DNA of 5,945 nt from NCBI GenBank assembly GCA_017414145.1, contig JAFPQL010000043.1:1-5945 (forward strand), in the 5' to 3' direction. Positions 1 through 5,209 of this stretch are shown here, piece after piece. Both the position numbers and the translations under genes were made by a program. Origin of the DNA: Oscillospiraceae bacterium. Lineage in GTDB: Bacteria; Bacillota_A; Clostridia; Oscillospirales; Ruminococcaceae. The notes below the pieces were generated by a model. The model was given only the letters and a program-made list of their open reading frames with translations. It had not been told where the DNA came from and searched no databases. Each line of letters opens with the position of its first letter. Position 1 is the stretch's first letter.

Positions 1-205
1 AGCGGCGCAGATTCTCAATCAGGACAGCAGCTTCACGGCGAAGCTGCAAAGCCGGCTGAACCGCATCAAGCCCGTCACGGTCGGAAGCTGGGGACAGGTG
101 CAGGAGTGGGCGTATGACTGGGACGCGAAAAACGAGAAAAACCGCCACATTTCGCATATGTACGACCTGTTCCCCGGTCAGCTCATCTCAAAGGCCGATA
201 CCCCG

Positions 206-208
206 TAG
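206..208 (+). other. In-frame TAG stop within GH95 catalytic domain
   Basis: The amber codon sits between the conserved tPg.qIs..tP and AA..SL.RGD..TGWS..WK segments of GH95, with matching sequence on both sides in the same frame. A one-base change from GAG (Glu, the usual residue) or CAG would create it. The five stop codons visible for the other genes in the window are TAA or TGA, so TAG is otherwise unused here. No frameshift or further stop accompanies it. Confidence 0.9.
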
Positions 209-445
209 TTTGCGGAAGCGGCAGCGGTCAGCCTCAACGCCCGCGGAGACGACGGCACGGGCTGGTCGGAAGCGTGGAAACTGAACTGCTGGGCGCGGCT
301 TGAGGACGGCGCACACGCCTACAACCTCGTCAGGCTCCTTGTCTCCCCCGTCAACAATTACGGCAGACTCTACGACAACCTCTGGGACGCGCATCCGCCG
401 TTCCAGATCGACGGAAATTTCGGCTTCACATCGGGCATCGCGGAA

Positions 446-1774
446 ATGCTGCTGCAAAGCCATGACGGTGTCATCAAGCTGATTCCGGCGCTGCCCGCAC
501 AGTGGAGCACCGGCCACGCAGACGGTCTCTGCGCCCGCGGCGGCTTCACGGTCAATCAGAAATGGGAGAACGGCAGACTGATTTCCGCGGAAATTTACTC
601 GAAAAACGGCAATCTCTGCACCGTCTCGTATCAGGGCGAAACGGTCAGCTTCCCGACCAAGGCCGGCAAAACCTATACACTCAGCGGCGATCTGACCGTG
701 GACGGCGCCGACTGCCTGCGGAATGTCGCACGCGGCAAAACCGTTGCAGCCGCGTCAAACGAAATCATGAGCAACATGGAGGCGCTGACCGCACCCAATG
801 CCGTGGACGGCGCAGACGCGACCGCGTGGAATGACCCGGATACCGCGACGGGCAGCGCGTACCTTGAAATCGACCTCAATCACGGTGCGAATGTGCAGCG
901 CGCCGAATCAGACACCTATACGCTCTGCCGCTGGAAGCTCCGGCTGGCCGGCGTCAGCGGGAACTATGCGGACAACGCCCGCGCCGTGAAGCTGTCCTTC
1001 AGCAAGGATTCCGGCAAAACCTACGGCGAAACGGTCACGGTCACGGGCAACACGAAAAACATTCTGAGCGGCGTCCTTCCGGACATCGAGACAAACTATG
1101 TCCGGCTGGAAATTCCGGAGCCGGCGCAGTATGACGGCGGCAAAACGCAGATCAATGAACTCGAACTCTGGGGCATTTCCGACGATCCGGAGCCGACCCG
1201 CAGCGCGTTTGACCGGATCGAAGCGGAGCAGTTTGACCGGCAGTCCGGCATTCAGACCGAGACGCTGGACGGCGGCGGTGCGGATGTCGGATACATCGAA
1301 AACGGCGACTGGATTGCCTTCAAAAACATCGACTTCGGCGCGGGGGCAGACAGCTTTACCGCACTGGCAGGCACTGTGACCGACGGCGGGAAAATCTCCC
1401 TGCGGCTTGATCAACCGGACGGCACCGAAATCGGCGCCTGCACCGTCACGGAAACAGAGGGCTGGCATGATTTCCGCGAATTTTCGTGCGAAGTTGCGGG
1501 CGCATCGGGCGTACACACGCTCTATCTGGTCTTTGAGGGCGGCGACGGATTCCTACTGAATCTCGACAGCTTCCGCTTTCACTCCGACAAAGTGCGCGGC
1601 GACATCAATCAGGACGGCGCGCTGTCTGCCGCCGATCTTGTCCTGATGCGAAAACATCTGCTCGCAATCGAATTTCTGACCGCAGAGCAGGGGCCTCTTG
1701 CCGATCTGAGCGGCGACCGCAGCATCACGGCTGTAGACATGGCACTGCTGAAACGCGCCCTGCTGCGGGGTTAA
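446..1774 (+). CDS. Intact 3' segment of the GH95 gene: end of GH95, F5/8 type C, CBM6-like, type I dockerin
   Basis: This is the longest ATG-initiated frame left after the TAG (442 codons). It is probably not an independent gene: the ATG (MLLQSHDG) lies inside the GH95 fold and has no Shine-Dalgarno sequence in front. Modules are: GH95 C-terminal beta domain to about base 715; F5/8 type C/discoidin-like module at about 722-1174 (starts NVARGKTVAAASN, ends INELELWG); CBM6-like beta-sandwich at about 1214-1582 (starts RIEAEQFDRQSG, contains GYIENGDWIAFKNIDF, ends LDSFRFH); and dockerin at about 1595-1771. The dockerin has two EF-hand-like repeats, DINQDGALSAAD and DLSGDRSITAVD, each with acidic or polar residues at calcium positions 1, 3, 5, 9 and 12. 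Both repeats continue into a helix with LLxxxxLL spacing. The full protein would be exported and docked on a scaffoldin; the two middle modules would target carbohydrate. Confidence 0.6.
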   Translation: MLLQSHDGVIKLIPALPAQWSTGHADGLCARGGFTVNQKWENGRLISAEIYSKNGNLCTVSYQGETVSFPTKAGKTYTLSGDLTVDGADCLRNVARGKTVAAASNEIMSNMEALTAPNAVDGADATAWNDPDTATGSAYLEIDLNHGANVQRAESDTYTLCRWKLRLAGVSGNYADNARAVKLSFSKDSGKTYGETVTVTGNTKNILSGVLPDIETNYVRLEIPEPAQYDGGKTQINELELWGISDDPEPTRSAFDRIEAEQFDRQSGIQTETLDGGGADVGYIENGDWIAFKNIDFGAGADSFTALAGTVTDGGKISLRLDQPDGTEIGACTVTETEGWHDFREFSCEVAGASGVHTLYLVFEGGDGFLLNLDSFRFHSDKVRGDINQDGALSAADLVLMRKHLLAIEFLTAEQGPLADLSGDRSITAVDMALLKRALLRG

Positions 1775-1831
1775 ATCCCCTGCCGGATGCAAGACTGCGC
1801 AATCATTAACAGATAAACCGCAACAGAACTC

Positions 1832-1860
1832 TTGAACGGCGTACAAATTTCTCATATAAT
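1832..1860 (+). promoter_or_regulatory. Sigma-A-type promoter for the CE3 esterase gene
   Basis: The -35 is TTGAAC (1832-1837, 4/6 match) and the -10 is a perfect TATAAT (1855-1860), with a 17-base spacer. Transcription would start near 1867, leaving a leader of about 80 bases before the ATG at 1948. The promoter means the esterase can be transcribed without the upstream GH95 gene, after which I see no convincing terminator. Confidence 0.82.
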
Positions 1861-1866
1861 GAAAGA

Positions 1867-1933
1867 AAAAAGGCGGTCAACGCCGGGAACCGACGGTAAG
1901 AAACCGGGCAAATGGGAATCACTGTTTCATTTC
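1867..1933 (+). promoter_or_regulatory. Structured 5' leader with two small hairpins
   Basis: Two short stem-loops with five-base loops follow each other in the leader: GGCG-GTCAA-CGCC (1872-1884) and CGGT-AAGAA-ACCG (1894-1906). CCGGG occurs twice (1883-1887 and 1904-1908), so alternative pairings are possible. I do not recognise a known riboswitch class; the conserved cores of GEMM/c-di-GMP-I, glycine, guanidine and fluoride riboswitches were not found by eye. There is no T-tract, so this is not an attenuator-type terminator. A post-transcriptional role is inference only. Confidence 0.35.
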
Positions 1934-1940
1934 AGGAGGG
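1934..1940 (+). promoter_or_regulatory. Ribosome binding site that fixes the CE3 start
   Basis: AGGAGGG lies eight bases (counting from AGGAGG) before the ATG at 1948. This decides for the start MKKWKAVL, which gives a normal signal peptide, over the in-frame ATG at 1912, which has no Shine-Dalgarno sequence and would put a non-signal-like MGITVSFQEGSI in front. Confidence 0.9.
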
Positions 1941-1947
1941 ATCAATC

Positions 1948-3042
1948 ATGAAAAAATGGAAGGCAGTTCTGACAGCCGCGGTACTGGCTGTCACGGCAAT
2001 CCCGCAGATGCGGCTGCATCCGCAGGCGGCGGACACGGTCAAGATCATGCCGGTCGGCGACTCCATTACGGAGGGCGTCGGCGAAAACGGCGGCTACCGC
2101 AAGTATCTGGACTATTTCCTGAAGCAGAAGAACATCGCGTTTGATCTGGTCGGGCCGAAGAATGACGGACAGGCTTCCTTCAACTACAAGGGCCAGAATG
2201 TCAGCTACGACGGCAATCACGCGGGCTACAGCGGATTCCAGATCAAGCAGATTCCCGACTGGGGCAGACAGCAGGGCAATACCGGCAGCTTATACAATGA
2301 GCTCAAAAACAACAATGTAGTCGGGAAATTCAAGCCGGATATCATTCTGCTCATCATCGGCACAAACGACATGACCGCGAACCGCTCGATGGACGACTGC
2401 GCAAACGATCTGCGCGATCTCGTGGACTATATGCTCGCGGACATGGCGCCGAACGGCACGGTCTTTATGGGCTCGATTCCGGAATTTACCGCGTACGGCG
2501 GCAATGCGCAGCGCGTCGGGAACTATAACGGCACCGTGAAAAAGGTCGCGGAGGAGTATGCAAACAAGGGCAAGAATGTCCGGTTTGCCGATGTCCACGG
2601 CTGTCTGAACGGCACCGCCGATCTGGGCTTTGACCAGCTCCACCCGAACGGCGGCGGCTATGAGAAAATGGGCAAGTTCTGGTCGGAAACGCTGGAGGAA
2701 TTCTTACAGAGCAGCGTCGAAACGACCACGACGACGACCACAACGACAACGGAAACGACCACCACAACCACCACCACGACAACAGAAACAACCACCACGA
2801 CCACATCCACCGAAACGACAACCGTGACAGAGCCGCTCTCCAAGCTGCGCGGCGATGTGGACTGCAACGGCAAGGTCGCGGTCGCGGACGCGGTGCTGCT
2901 GGCGCGGTACATCGCGGAGGATCCGGTCACGATCACGGCACAGGGTCTGCAAAACGCCAAAGTGGACGGCAATGCAGCAGTCCTCAGCGCGGAGGATCTC
3001 GTCGTGATTTTGCAGGTGCTCGCCGGCATGACGACGCTGTGA
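1948..3042 (+). CDS. Dockerin-bearing CE3-type SGNH/GDSL esterase (probable acetyl-xylan esterase)
   Basis: A secreted 364-residue cellulosomal esterase. Residues 1-28 are a signal peptide (MKKWK, hydrophobic core, A-x-A-like end before DTVKIMPVGDS). The SGNH-hydrolase domain covers about 30-256. Block I is GDSITEG with the nucleophile Ser39. An oxyanion-type Gly lies in the NHAGYSG segment, block III is GTND (138-141), and block V DQLHPNG supplies Asp229 and His232. This order, with HAGYSG and IILLIIGTND, is typical of carbohydrate esterase family 3, which removes acetyl groups from xylan. A Thr/Glu linker (258-296) leads to a dockerin (about 301-364). The first dockerin calcium loop is normal (DVDCNGKVAVAD). 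The second, KVDGNAAVLSAE, has Lys at position 1 and Leu at position 9. The gene has its own promoter, RBS and terminator. Family is confident; substrate is inferred from CE3. Confidence 0.92.
   Translation: MKKWKAVLTAAVLAVTAIPQMRLHPQAADTVKIMPVGDSITEGVGENGGYRKYLDYFLKQKNIAFDLVGPKNDGQASFNYKGQNVSYDGNHAGYSGFQIKQIPDWGRQQGNTGSLYNELKNNNVVGKFKPDIILLIIGTNDMTANRSMDDCANDLRDLVDYMLADMAPNGTVFMGSIPEFTAYGGNAQRVGNYNGTVKKVAEEYANKGKNVRFADVHGCLNGTADLGFDQLHPNGGGYEKMGKFWSETLEEFLQSSVETTTTTTTTTTETTTTTTTTTTETTTTTTSTETTTVTEPLSKLRGDVDCNGKVAVADAVLLARYIAEDPVTITAQGLQNAKVDGNAAVLSAEDLVVILQVLAGMTTL
2719..2817 (+). repeat. Thr-rich linker with two exact 11-residue (33-bp) units
   Basis: The linker codes for Glu followed by ten Thr, then Glu followed by ten Thr, then Glu, six Thr, Ser, Thr, Glu. 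The first two units (2719-2751 and 2752-2784) are identical as protein but differ at several synonymous third positions (ACG, ACC and ACA mixed). The pattern therefore looks maintained at protein level and not freshly duplicated. Such linkers separate catalytic and dockerin modules in ruminococcal enzymes and are often O-glycosylated; glycosylation here is inference. Confidence 0.9.
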
Positions 3043-3066
3043 TGCACCGGTTTACTGAAACAAAGC

Positions 3067-3099
3067 AAAGCCCTCGGCACGGATGCTGAGGGCTTTCTT
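3067..3099 (+). terminator. Rho-independent terminator, probably bidirectional
   Basis: A 13-bp stem, AAAGCCCTCGGCA pairing with TGCTGAGGGCTTT (one G-T wobble), encloses the tetraloop CGGA. TTTCTTC follows on the plus strand. It lies 24 bases after the esterase stop. Read on the minus strand the stem is followed by CTTTGC, so it may also stop the convergent ABC transporter transcript, whose last gene ends at 3119. Confidence 0.9.
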
Positions 3100-3118
3100 C
3101 TGTATGGAAGCGGCGGAA

Positions 3119-3859
3119 TCAGGCGGTGTCGCGCTTCTGGAACACCAGACAGCTCAGTGCCGTGAACACGATCAGATACACCGCACCGATGCCGATGGCA
3201 GTCCATGTGTCCGCAGTGTTCGTATTCAGTGAAATCCGCGAAATCTGGCGGGAAACCGAGACATAATCAAAGTTGAAGTCAATGTCCAGCTTGTCAAAAA
3301 TCAGCGAAAGGGCAAGATAAAACAGGCTCGGCAGGACACTCAGGCTGTAGAGCAGCGCAAAGCTGATTGTGCTGCCGATATTGCGAAACAACGTCGAAGC
3401 AAACAGAATCACTGCCATGGCACCGCACCACAGTACGAACAGTGTGATATAATACCGCAGGAAGTCCCCGAACGGCTCAAAGACGACCTGTCTGCAAAAG
3501 ACCGTGCAGAACACCCAGGCGAAGCAGGCAAGGAACAGCATCGTCAGCAGGTTGAACGCAATCAGCGAAATGCACTTTGAAAGGATGTATAGATACTTGT
3601 GTTTCGTCGTACCTGCAATGTTTTTTATGTAGCCCTTCTTCCAGTCGCTGTGCATCAGCATCGCATAATAGACCGTGACTGTGACCTGGCTGAACTTTAT
3701 GACCGAGTCGATCACGGAATAATAGGTCATGCCGACCTCTGCAATCAGGAAGATCACAAATGTCACGAGAAAGGCAAACACCGACGGCAGAAACATACAT
3801 ACATAGGTGGAAAACTTCTTGCGCATTGTGAAAAAGTCAAACGAAAGAAAACCGGTCAT
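3119..3859 (-). CDS. ABC-2 type transporter permease (BcrB-like)
   Basis: A 246-residue integral membrane protein with about six predicted helices (roughly residues 20-40, 47-70, 92-117, 134-157, 164-188 and 217-238) and no periplasmic domain. The cytoplasmic stretch after helix 2, HSDWKKGYIKNIAGTTKHKY, resembles the coupling region of ABC-2 permeases of the bacitracin/lantibiotic-immunity group. It should form the membrane channel for the ATPase encoded just upstream: the two genes are five bases apart. The permease's RBS, AGGGGG, lies in the last codons of the ATPase gene, so translation is probably coupled. Only one permease is seen, whereas LanFEG systems have two, so it may act as a homodimer. 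The substrate is unknown. The gene ends just before the shared terminator. Confidence 0.85.
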   Translation of the reverse strand: MTGFLSFDFFTMRKKFSTYVCMFLPSVFAFLVTFVIFLIAEVGMTYYSVIDSVIKFSQVTVTVYYAMLMHSDWKKGYIKNIAGTTKHKYLYILSKCISLIAFNLLTMLFLACFAWVFCTVFCRQVVFEPFGDFLRYYITLFVLWCGAMAVILFASTLFRNIGSTISFALLYSLSVLPSLFYLALSLIFDKLDIDFNFDYVSVSRQISRISLNTNTADTWTAIGIGAVYLIVFTALSCLVFQKRDTA

Positions 3860-3864
3860 GACAA

Positions 3865-4761
3865 TTACCCCCTGTCCTTTTTGCCGATCATGTTCAGATA
3901 GTATTCCTCAAGGTCGATGCCCTGTTTGCAGATTTCAAAGACTCCAATCCCCTTCTGAACAAGCAGCGCTGTGATTTCCGCCGTGCGGTCGTTGCACTGA
4001 AGCAGCTTGAGCGCGCCGGAATCGAGCATGGTAATCTGCGTGATGCCGATTTCGTTCAGATATCTTGCCGCATCGTCCGGACGGTCAACGGTAAGGCGGA
4101 CACTGTCCGCGCATTCATTGAGGAGCTGCTCCTGCGTGATTTCACGGATGAGGACGCCCTTTTCGATGAAGCCGTAATCGGTGGCGAGCTTGGACAGCTC
4201 TCCGAGGATATGGCTGGAAATCAGAATCGTCACGCCGCGCTCGGTGTTGAGGCGGTGCAGCGTCGAACGAACCTCCGCGACACCGGTCGGGTCGAGGCCG
4301 TTGATCGGCTCGTCCAGCACAAGGAGCTTCGGATCACCGATCAGCGCGATGCCGATGCCGAGGCGCTGGAGCATACCGAGCGAAAACTTTCCCGCCGGCT
4401 TTTTGCCCGCCTTTTTCAGCCCGACCAGCTCGATGATCGCGTGCAGCTCCTCCGCGCTGCGCCCGCCGTACAGCTCCGCCTTGGCGCGCAGATTGTCAAA
4501 CGCGCTCAGACGCTCATAAAAGCCGGGCGTTTCGATCAGATTGCCGACCTCCGCGCAGCTGATGCCGCAAAGCTCATAGCTGCCCGCTGACGCATTTGCC
4601 AGATTGCAGATCATTTTCATGAAAGTGGTTTTGCCGGCGCCGTTTCTGCCGACCAGACCGTAAATCGCACCCTTGCGGATGTTCAGGGAGATCTGATCGA
4701 CAACCGTGTGACTGCCGTAGCGCTTGGTCAGGCCGTGTGTCGTTAAAATCATTTCGCTCAT
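3865..4761 (-). CDS. ABC transporter ATP-binding protein, BcrA/LanF-like
   Basis: A 298-residue cytoplasmic ATPase. The start MSEMILTTHG at 4761 is chosen because GGAGG sits seven bases upstream; an in-frame ATG at 4827 lacks a Shine-Dalgarno sequence. Motifs: Walker A GRNGAGKTT with Lys44; LIETPGFYERLSA at 75-87; ABC signature FSLGM at 126-130; Walker B LLVLDEP with Glu151; D-loop GLDP; switch His184 in ISSHIL. The usual Q-loop Gln is Glu77, the 'E-loop' reported for lantibiotic-immunity ATPases, which supports the bacitracin/lantibiotic-resistance subgroup. The C-terminal 80 or so residues (IEVGITQ-like fold to EEYYLNMIGKK) fit that subgroup's tail. With the adjacent permease it would export or expel a peptide or lipid-active compound. 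It has its own promoter upstream and may be controlled by the neighbouring kinase; that link is inference. Confidence 0.93.
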   Translation of the reverse strand: MSEMILTTHGLTKRYGSHTVVDQISLNIRKGAIYGLVGRNGAGKTTFMKMICNLANASAGSYELCGISCAEVGNLIETPGFYERLSAFDNLRAKAELYGGRSAEELHAIIELVGLKKAGKKPAGKFSLGMLQRLGIGIALIGDPKLLVLDEPINGLDPTGVAEVRSTLHRLNTERGVTILISSHILGELSKLATDYGFIEKGVLIREITQEQLLNECADSVRLTVDRPDDAARYLNEIGITQITMLDSGALKLLQCNDRTAEITALLVQKGIGVFEICKQGIDLEEYYLNMIGKKDRG

Positions 4762-4768
4762 GTTGATA

Positions 4769-4773
4769 CCTCC
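4769..4773 (-). promoter_or_regulatory. Ribosome binding site of the ABC ATPase gene
   Basis: GGAGG is followed by seven bases and ATG at 4761. It shows that the protein starts with MSEMILTTHG, 22 codons inside the longest open frame. Confidence 0.88.
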
Positions 4774-4801
4774 GTAGATCAGCATCGCTGTCATATGCAG
4801 T

Positions 4802-4822
4802 GCCGGCTGTTCCGACACCGGC
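4802..4822 (-). promoter_or_regulatory. Hairpin in the ABC operon leader
   Basis: GCCGG/CCGGC plus TGT/ACA form an eight-bp stem with one bulged base and a four-base loop, about 30 bases downstream of the predicted transcription start and 28 bases before the RBS. It could be an operator dyad or an RNA stem. There is no T-tract next to it, so it is not a terminator. Function unknown. Confidence 0.45.
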
Positions 4823-4852
4823 TGCACCGGACAGAAAGCAGACAGCTTTTAT

Positions 4853-4881
4853 ATTATAGCATATTTACAATAAAATTGCAA
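4853..4881 (-). promoter_or_regulatory. Sigma-A-type promoter of the ABC transporter operon
   Basis: On the minus strand the -35 is TTGCAA (4881-4876) and the -10 is a perfect TATAAT (4858-4853), separated by 17 bases in an AT-rich patch. Transcription would start near 4846, giving a leader of about 85 bases before the ATPase ATG. Confidence 0.82.
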
Positions 4882-4941
4882 GTCCGGCAATGCAAAACAA
4901 CCGCCGCAGCCGTTCCGCTTCCGGAAAAATCTCCGAACACA

Positions 4942-4971
4942 AAAGGAGCAGGACAATCGCCCCGCTCCTTT
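4942..4971 (-). terminator. Rho-independent terminator after the 20-codon ORF
   Basis: Read on the minus strand, AAAGGAGC pairs with GCTCCTTT (eight bp), extended by GG/CC across an A-C mismatch, with an eight-base loop. TTTTGTG runs out of the 3' arm. It lies 32 bases after the stop of the small ORF and before the transporter promoter. It would separate the kinase/mini-gene transcript from the ABC operon. Confidence 0.72.
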
Positions 4972-5003
4972 CCCCTCATTTGTGCATCAAAACAAATTCC
5001 GGC

Positions 5004-5066
5004 TCAACCGAACAGCCACTGGAAAATGCCGATATATGCTGCGATTGTAATCAGAGATAGTGCCAT
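5004..5066 (-). CDS. Predicted 20-residue hydrophobic peptide, unknown function
   Basis: A short ORF encodes MALSLITIAAYIGIFQWLFG, then TGA. It has no charged residue and no cysteine, and is long enough for one membrane-spanning helix. AAAGGTGA, a plausible Shine-Dalgarno sequence, ends five bases before the ATG. A probable promoter lies about 70 bases upstream and a terminator 32 bases downstream, so it looks like a complete mini-gene and not chance. It sits between a sensor kinase and an ABC transporter transcribed in the same direction. I do not recognise the family. Possibilities are a small membrane protein that modulates the kinase or permease, a type I toxin-like peptide, or a secreted signal; the absence of Cys and of a leader argues against an AgrD-type pheromone. 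The transcript could also act as a small RNA. Expression is not shown by sequence alone. Confidence 0.55.
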   Translation of the reverse strand: MALSLITIAAYIGIFQWLFG

Positions 5067-5097
5067 GTCGTTCACCTTTCCATTCCGCATCGGTTTT

Positions 5098-5121
5098 GCA
5101 CATCCCGTTCACGCGATGTGC
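5098..5121 (-). promoter_or_regulatory. Stem-loop in the leader of the 20-codon ORF
   Basis: GCACATC pairs perfectly with GATGTGC; inside, a mismatch and two more G-C pairs leave the tetraloop TGAA in the minus-strand RNA. It lies between the predicted transcription start (about 5128) and the RBS at 5077. It could stabilise the transcript or control translation. No known RNA family is recognised. Confidence 0.5.
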
Positions 5122-5134
5122 GGTCTGCACCCTT

Positions 5135-5163
5135 ATCATCGCATAAAACAGGCCGAAATGCAA
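5135..5163 (-). promoter_or_regulatory. Probable promoter of the 20-codon ORF (extended -10)
   Basis: On the minus strand TTGCAT (5163-5158) is followed after 17 bases by GATGAT (5140-5135), with TGC directly before it forming an extended -10. The boxes are 3/6 and 4/6 matches, so it is a modest promoter that may need an activator. Its -35 lies within the 18-bp palindrome at 5154-5171. It starts 47 bases after the kinase stop. Confidence 0.5.
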
Positions 5164-5171
5164 GCATTTCG
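5154..5171. promoter_or_regulatory. 18-bp perfect palindrome, candidate operator
   Basis: CGAAATGCAAGCATTTCG consists of two eight-base arms that match perfectly around a two-base centre. It covers the whole -35 box of the mini-gene promoter, a typical place for a dimeric repressor or activator to bind. A two-base loop and lack of a T-tract make it a poor terminator for the kinase gene. The binding protein is unknown. Confidence 0.6.
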
Positions 5172-5209
5172 CGGTGAAAGGCGCCCGTTTGACGGCATCC
5201 GGTCAGATG

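Larger units (their letters stand above)
1..1774 (+). pseudogene. GH95 alpha-L-fucosidase/galactosidase with dockerin, 5' truncated, interrupted by in-frame TAG
   Basis: This is the 3' part of a secreted glycoside hydrolase family 95 gene; the start lies before base 1 and the frame is position 2 modulo 3. GH95 enzymes are inverting alpha-1,2-L-fucosidases or alpha-L-galactosidases that trim plant hemicellulose or glycan side chains. Visible family motifs are SWGQVQEW, HISHMYDLFPG, then RGDDGTGWSEAWKLNCWARL and HPPFQIDGNFG. The Asp in the last motif (codon 410-412) matches, from memory of the family, the Asp that activates the catalytic asparagines. Codon 206-208 is TAG inside ISKADTP-stop-FAEAAAVSL, where relatives usually carry Glu. 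The frame is then open to the TAA at 1772-1774 and encodes the rest of GH95, an F5/8C module, a CBM6-like module and a dockerin. As read, translation would stop before the QIDGN Asp. It is therefore a recent pseudogene, a sequencing error, or a stop-readthrough case. The family call is secure; the broken state depends on one base. Confidence 0.85.

Noticed and set aside
908..1516. 202-codon open frame antisense to the GH95 gene
   Set aside because: It is a shadow of GC-rich codon bias in a strand that clearly encodes F5/8C and CBM6 modules; its sequence resembles no protein I know.
1765..1783. Terminator after the GH95 gene
   Set aside because: The GGGG/CCCC hairpin over the stop codon is short and has no T-tract, so termination there is not supported.
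1867..1933. Cyclic-di-GMP (GEMM) or other known riboswitch
   Set aside because: GGGCAAA superficially resembles part of GEMM, but the leader is too short and the two-helix receptor pattern is missing.
1912..1950. Longer start for the esterase at ATG 1912
   Set aside because: It lacks a Shine-Dalgarno sequence and would place a non-signal-like peptide before the signal peptide; AGGAGG directly precedes the ATG at 1948.
2719..2817. CRISPR array or tandem DNA repeat element
   Set aside because: The periodicity is due to Thr codons in an open reading frame; there are no conserved repeats with unique spacers.
2658..3206. 182-codon minus-strand frame with long Val runs
   Set aside because: The Val runs are the complement of the Thr linker codons; there is no RBS or domain, and it overlaps the dockerin and terminator.
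5004..5066. AgrD-type autoinducing peptide precursor
   Set aside because: The 20-residue peptide has no cysteine or serine at a ring position, no amphipathic leader and no acidic tail; no AgrB-like protease is seen.
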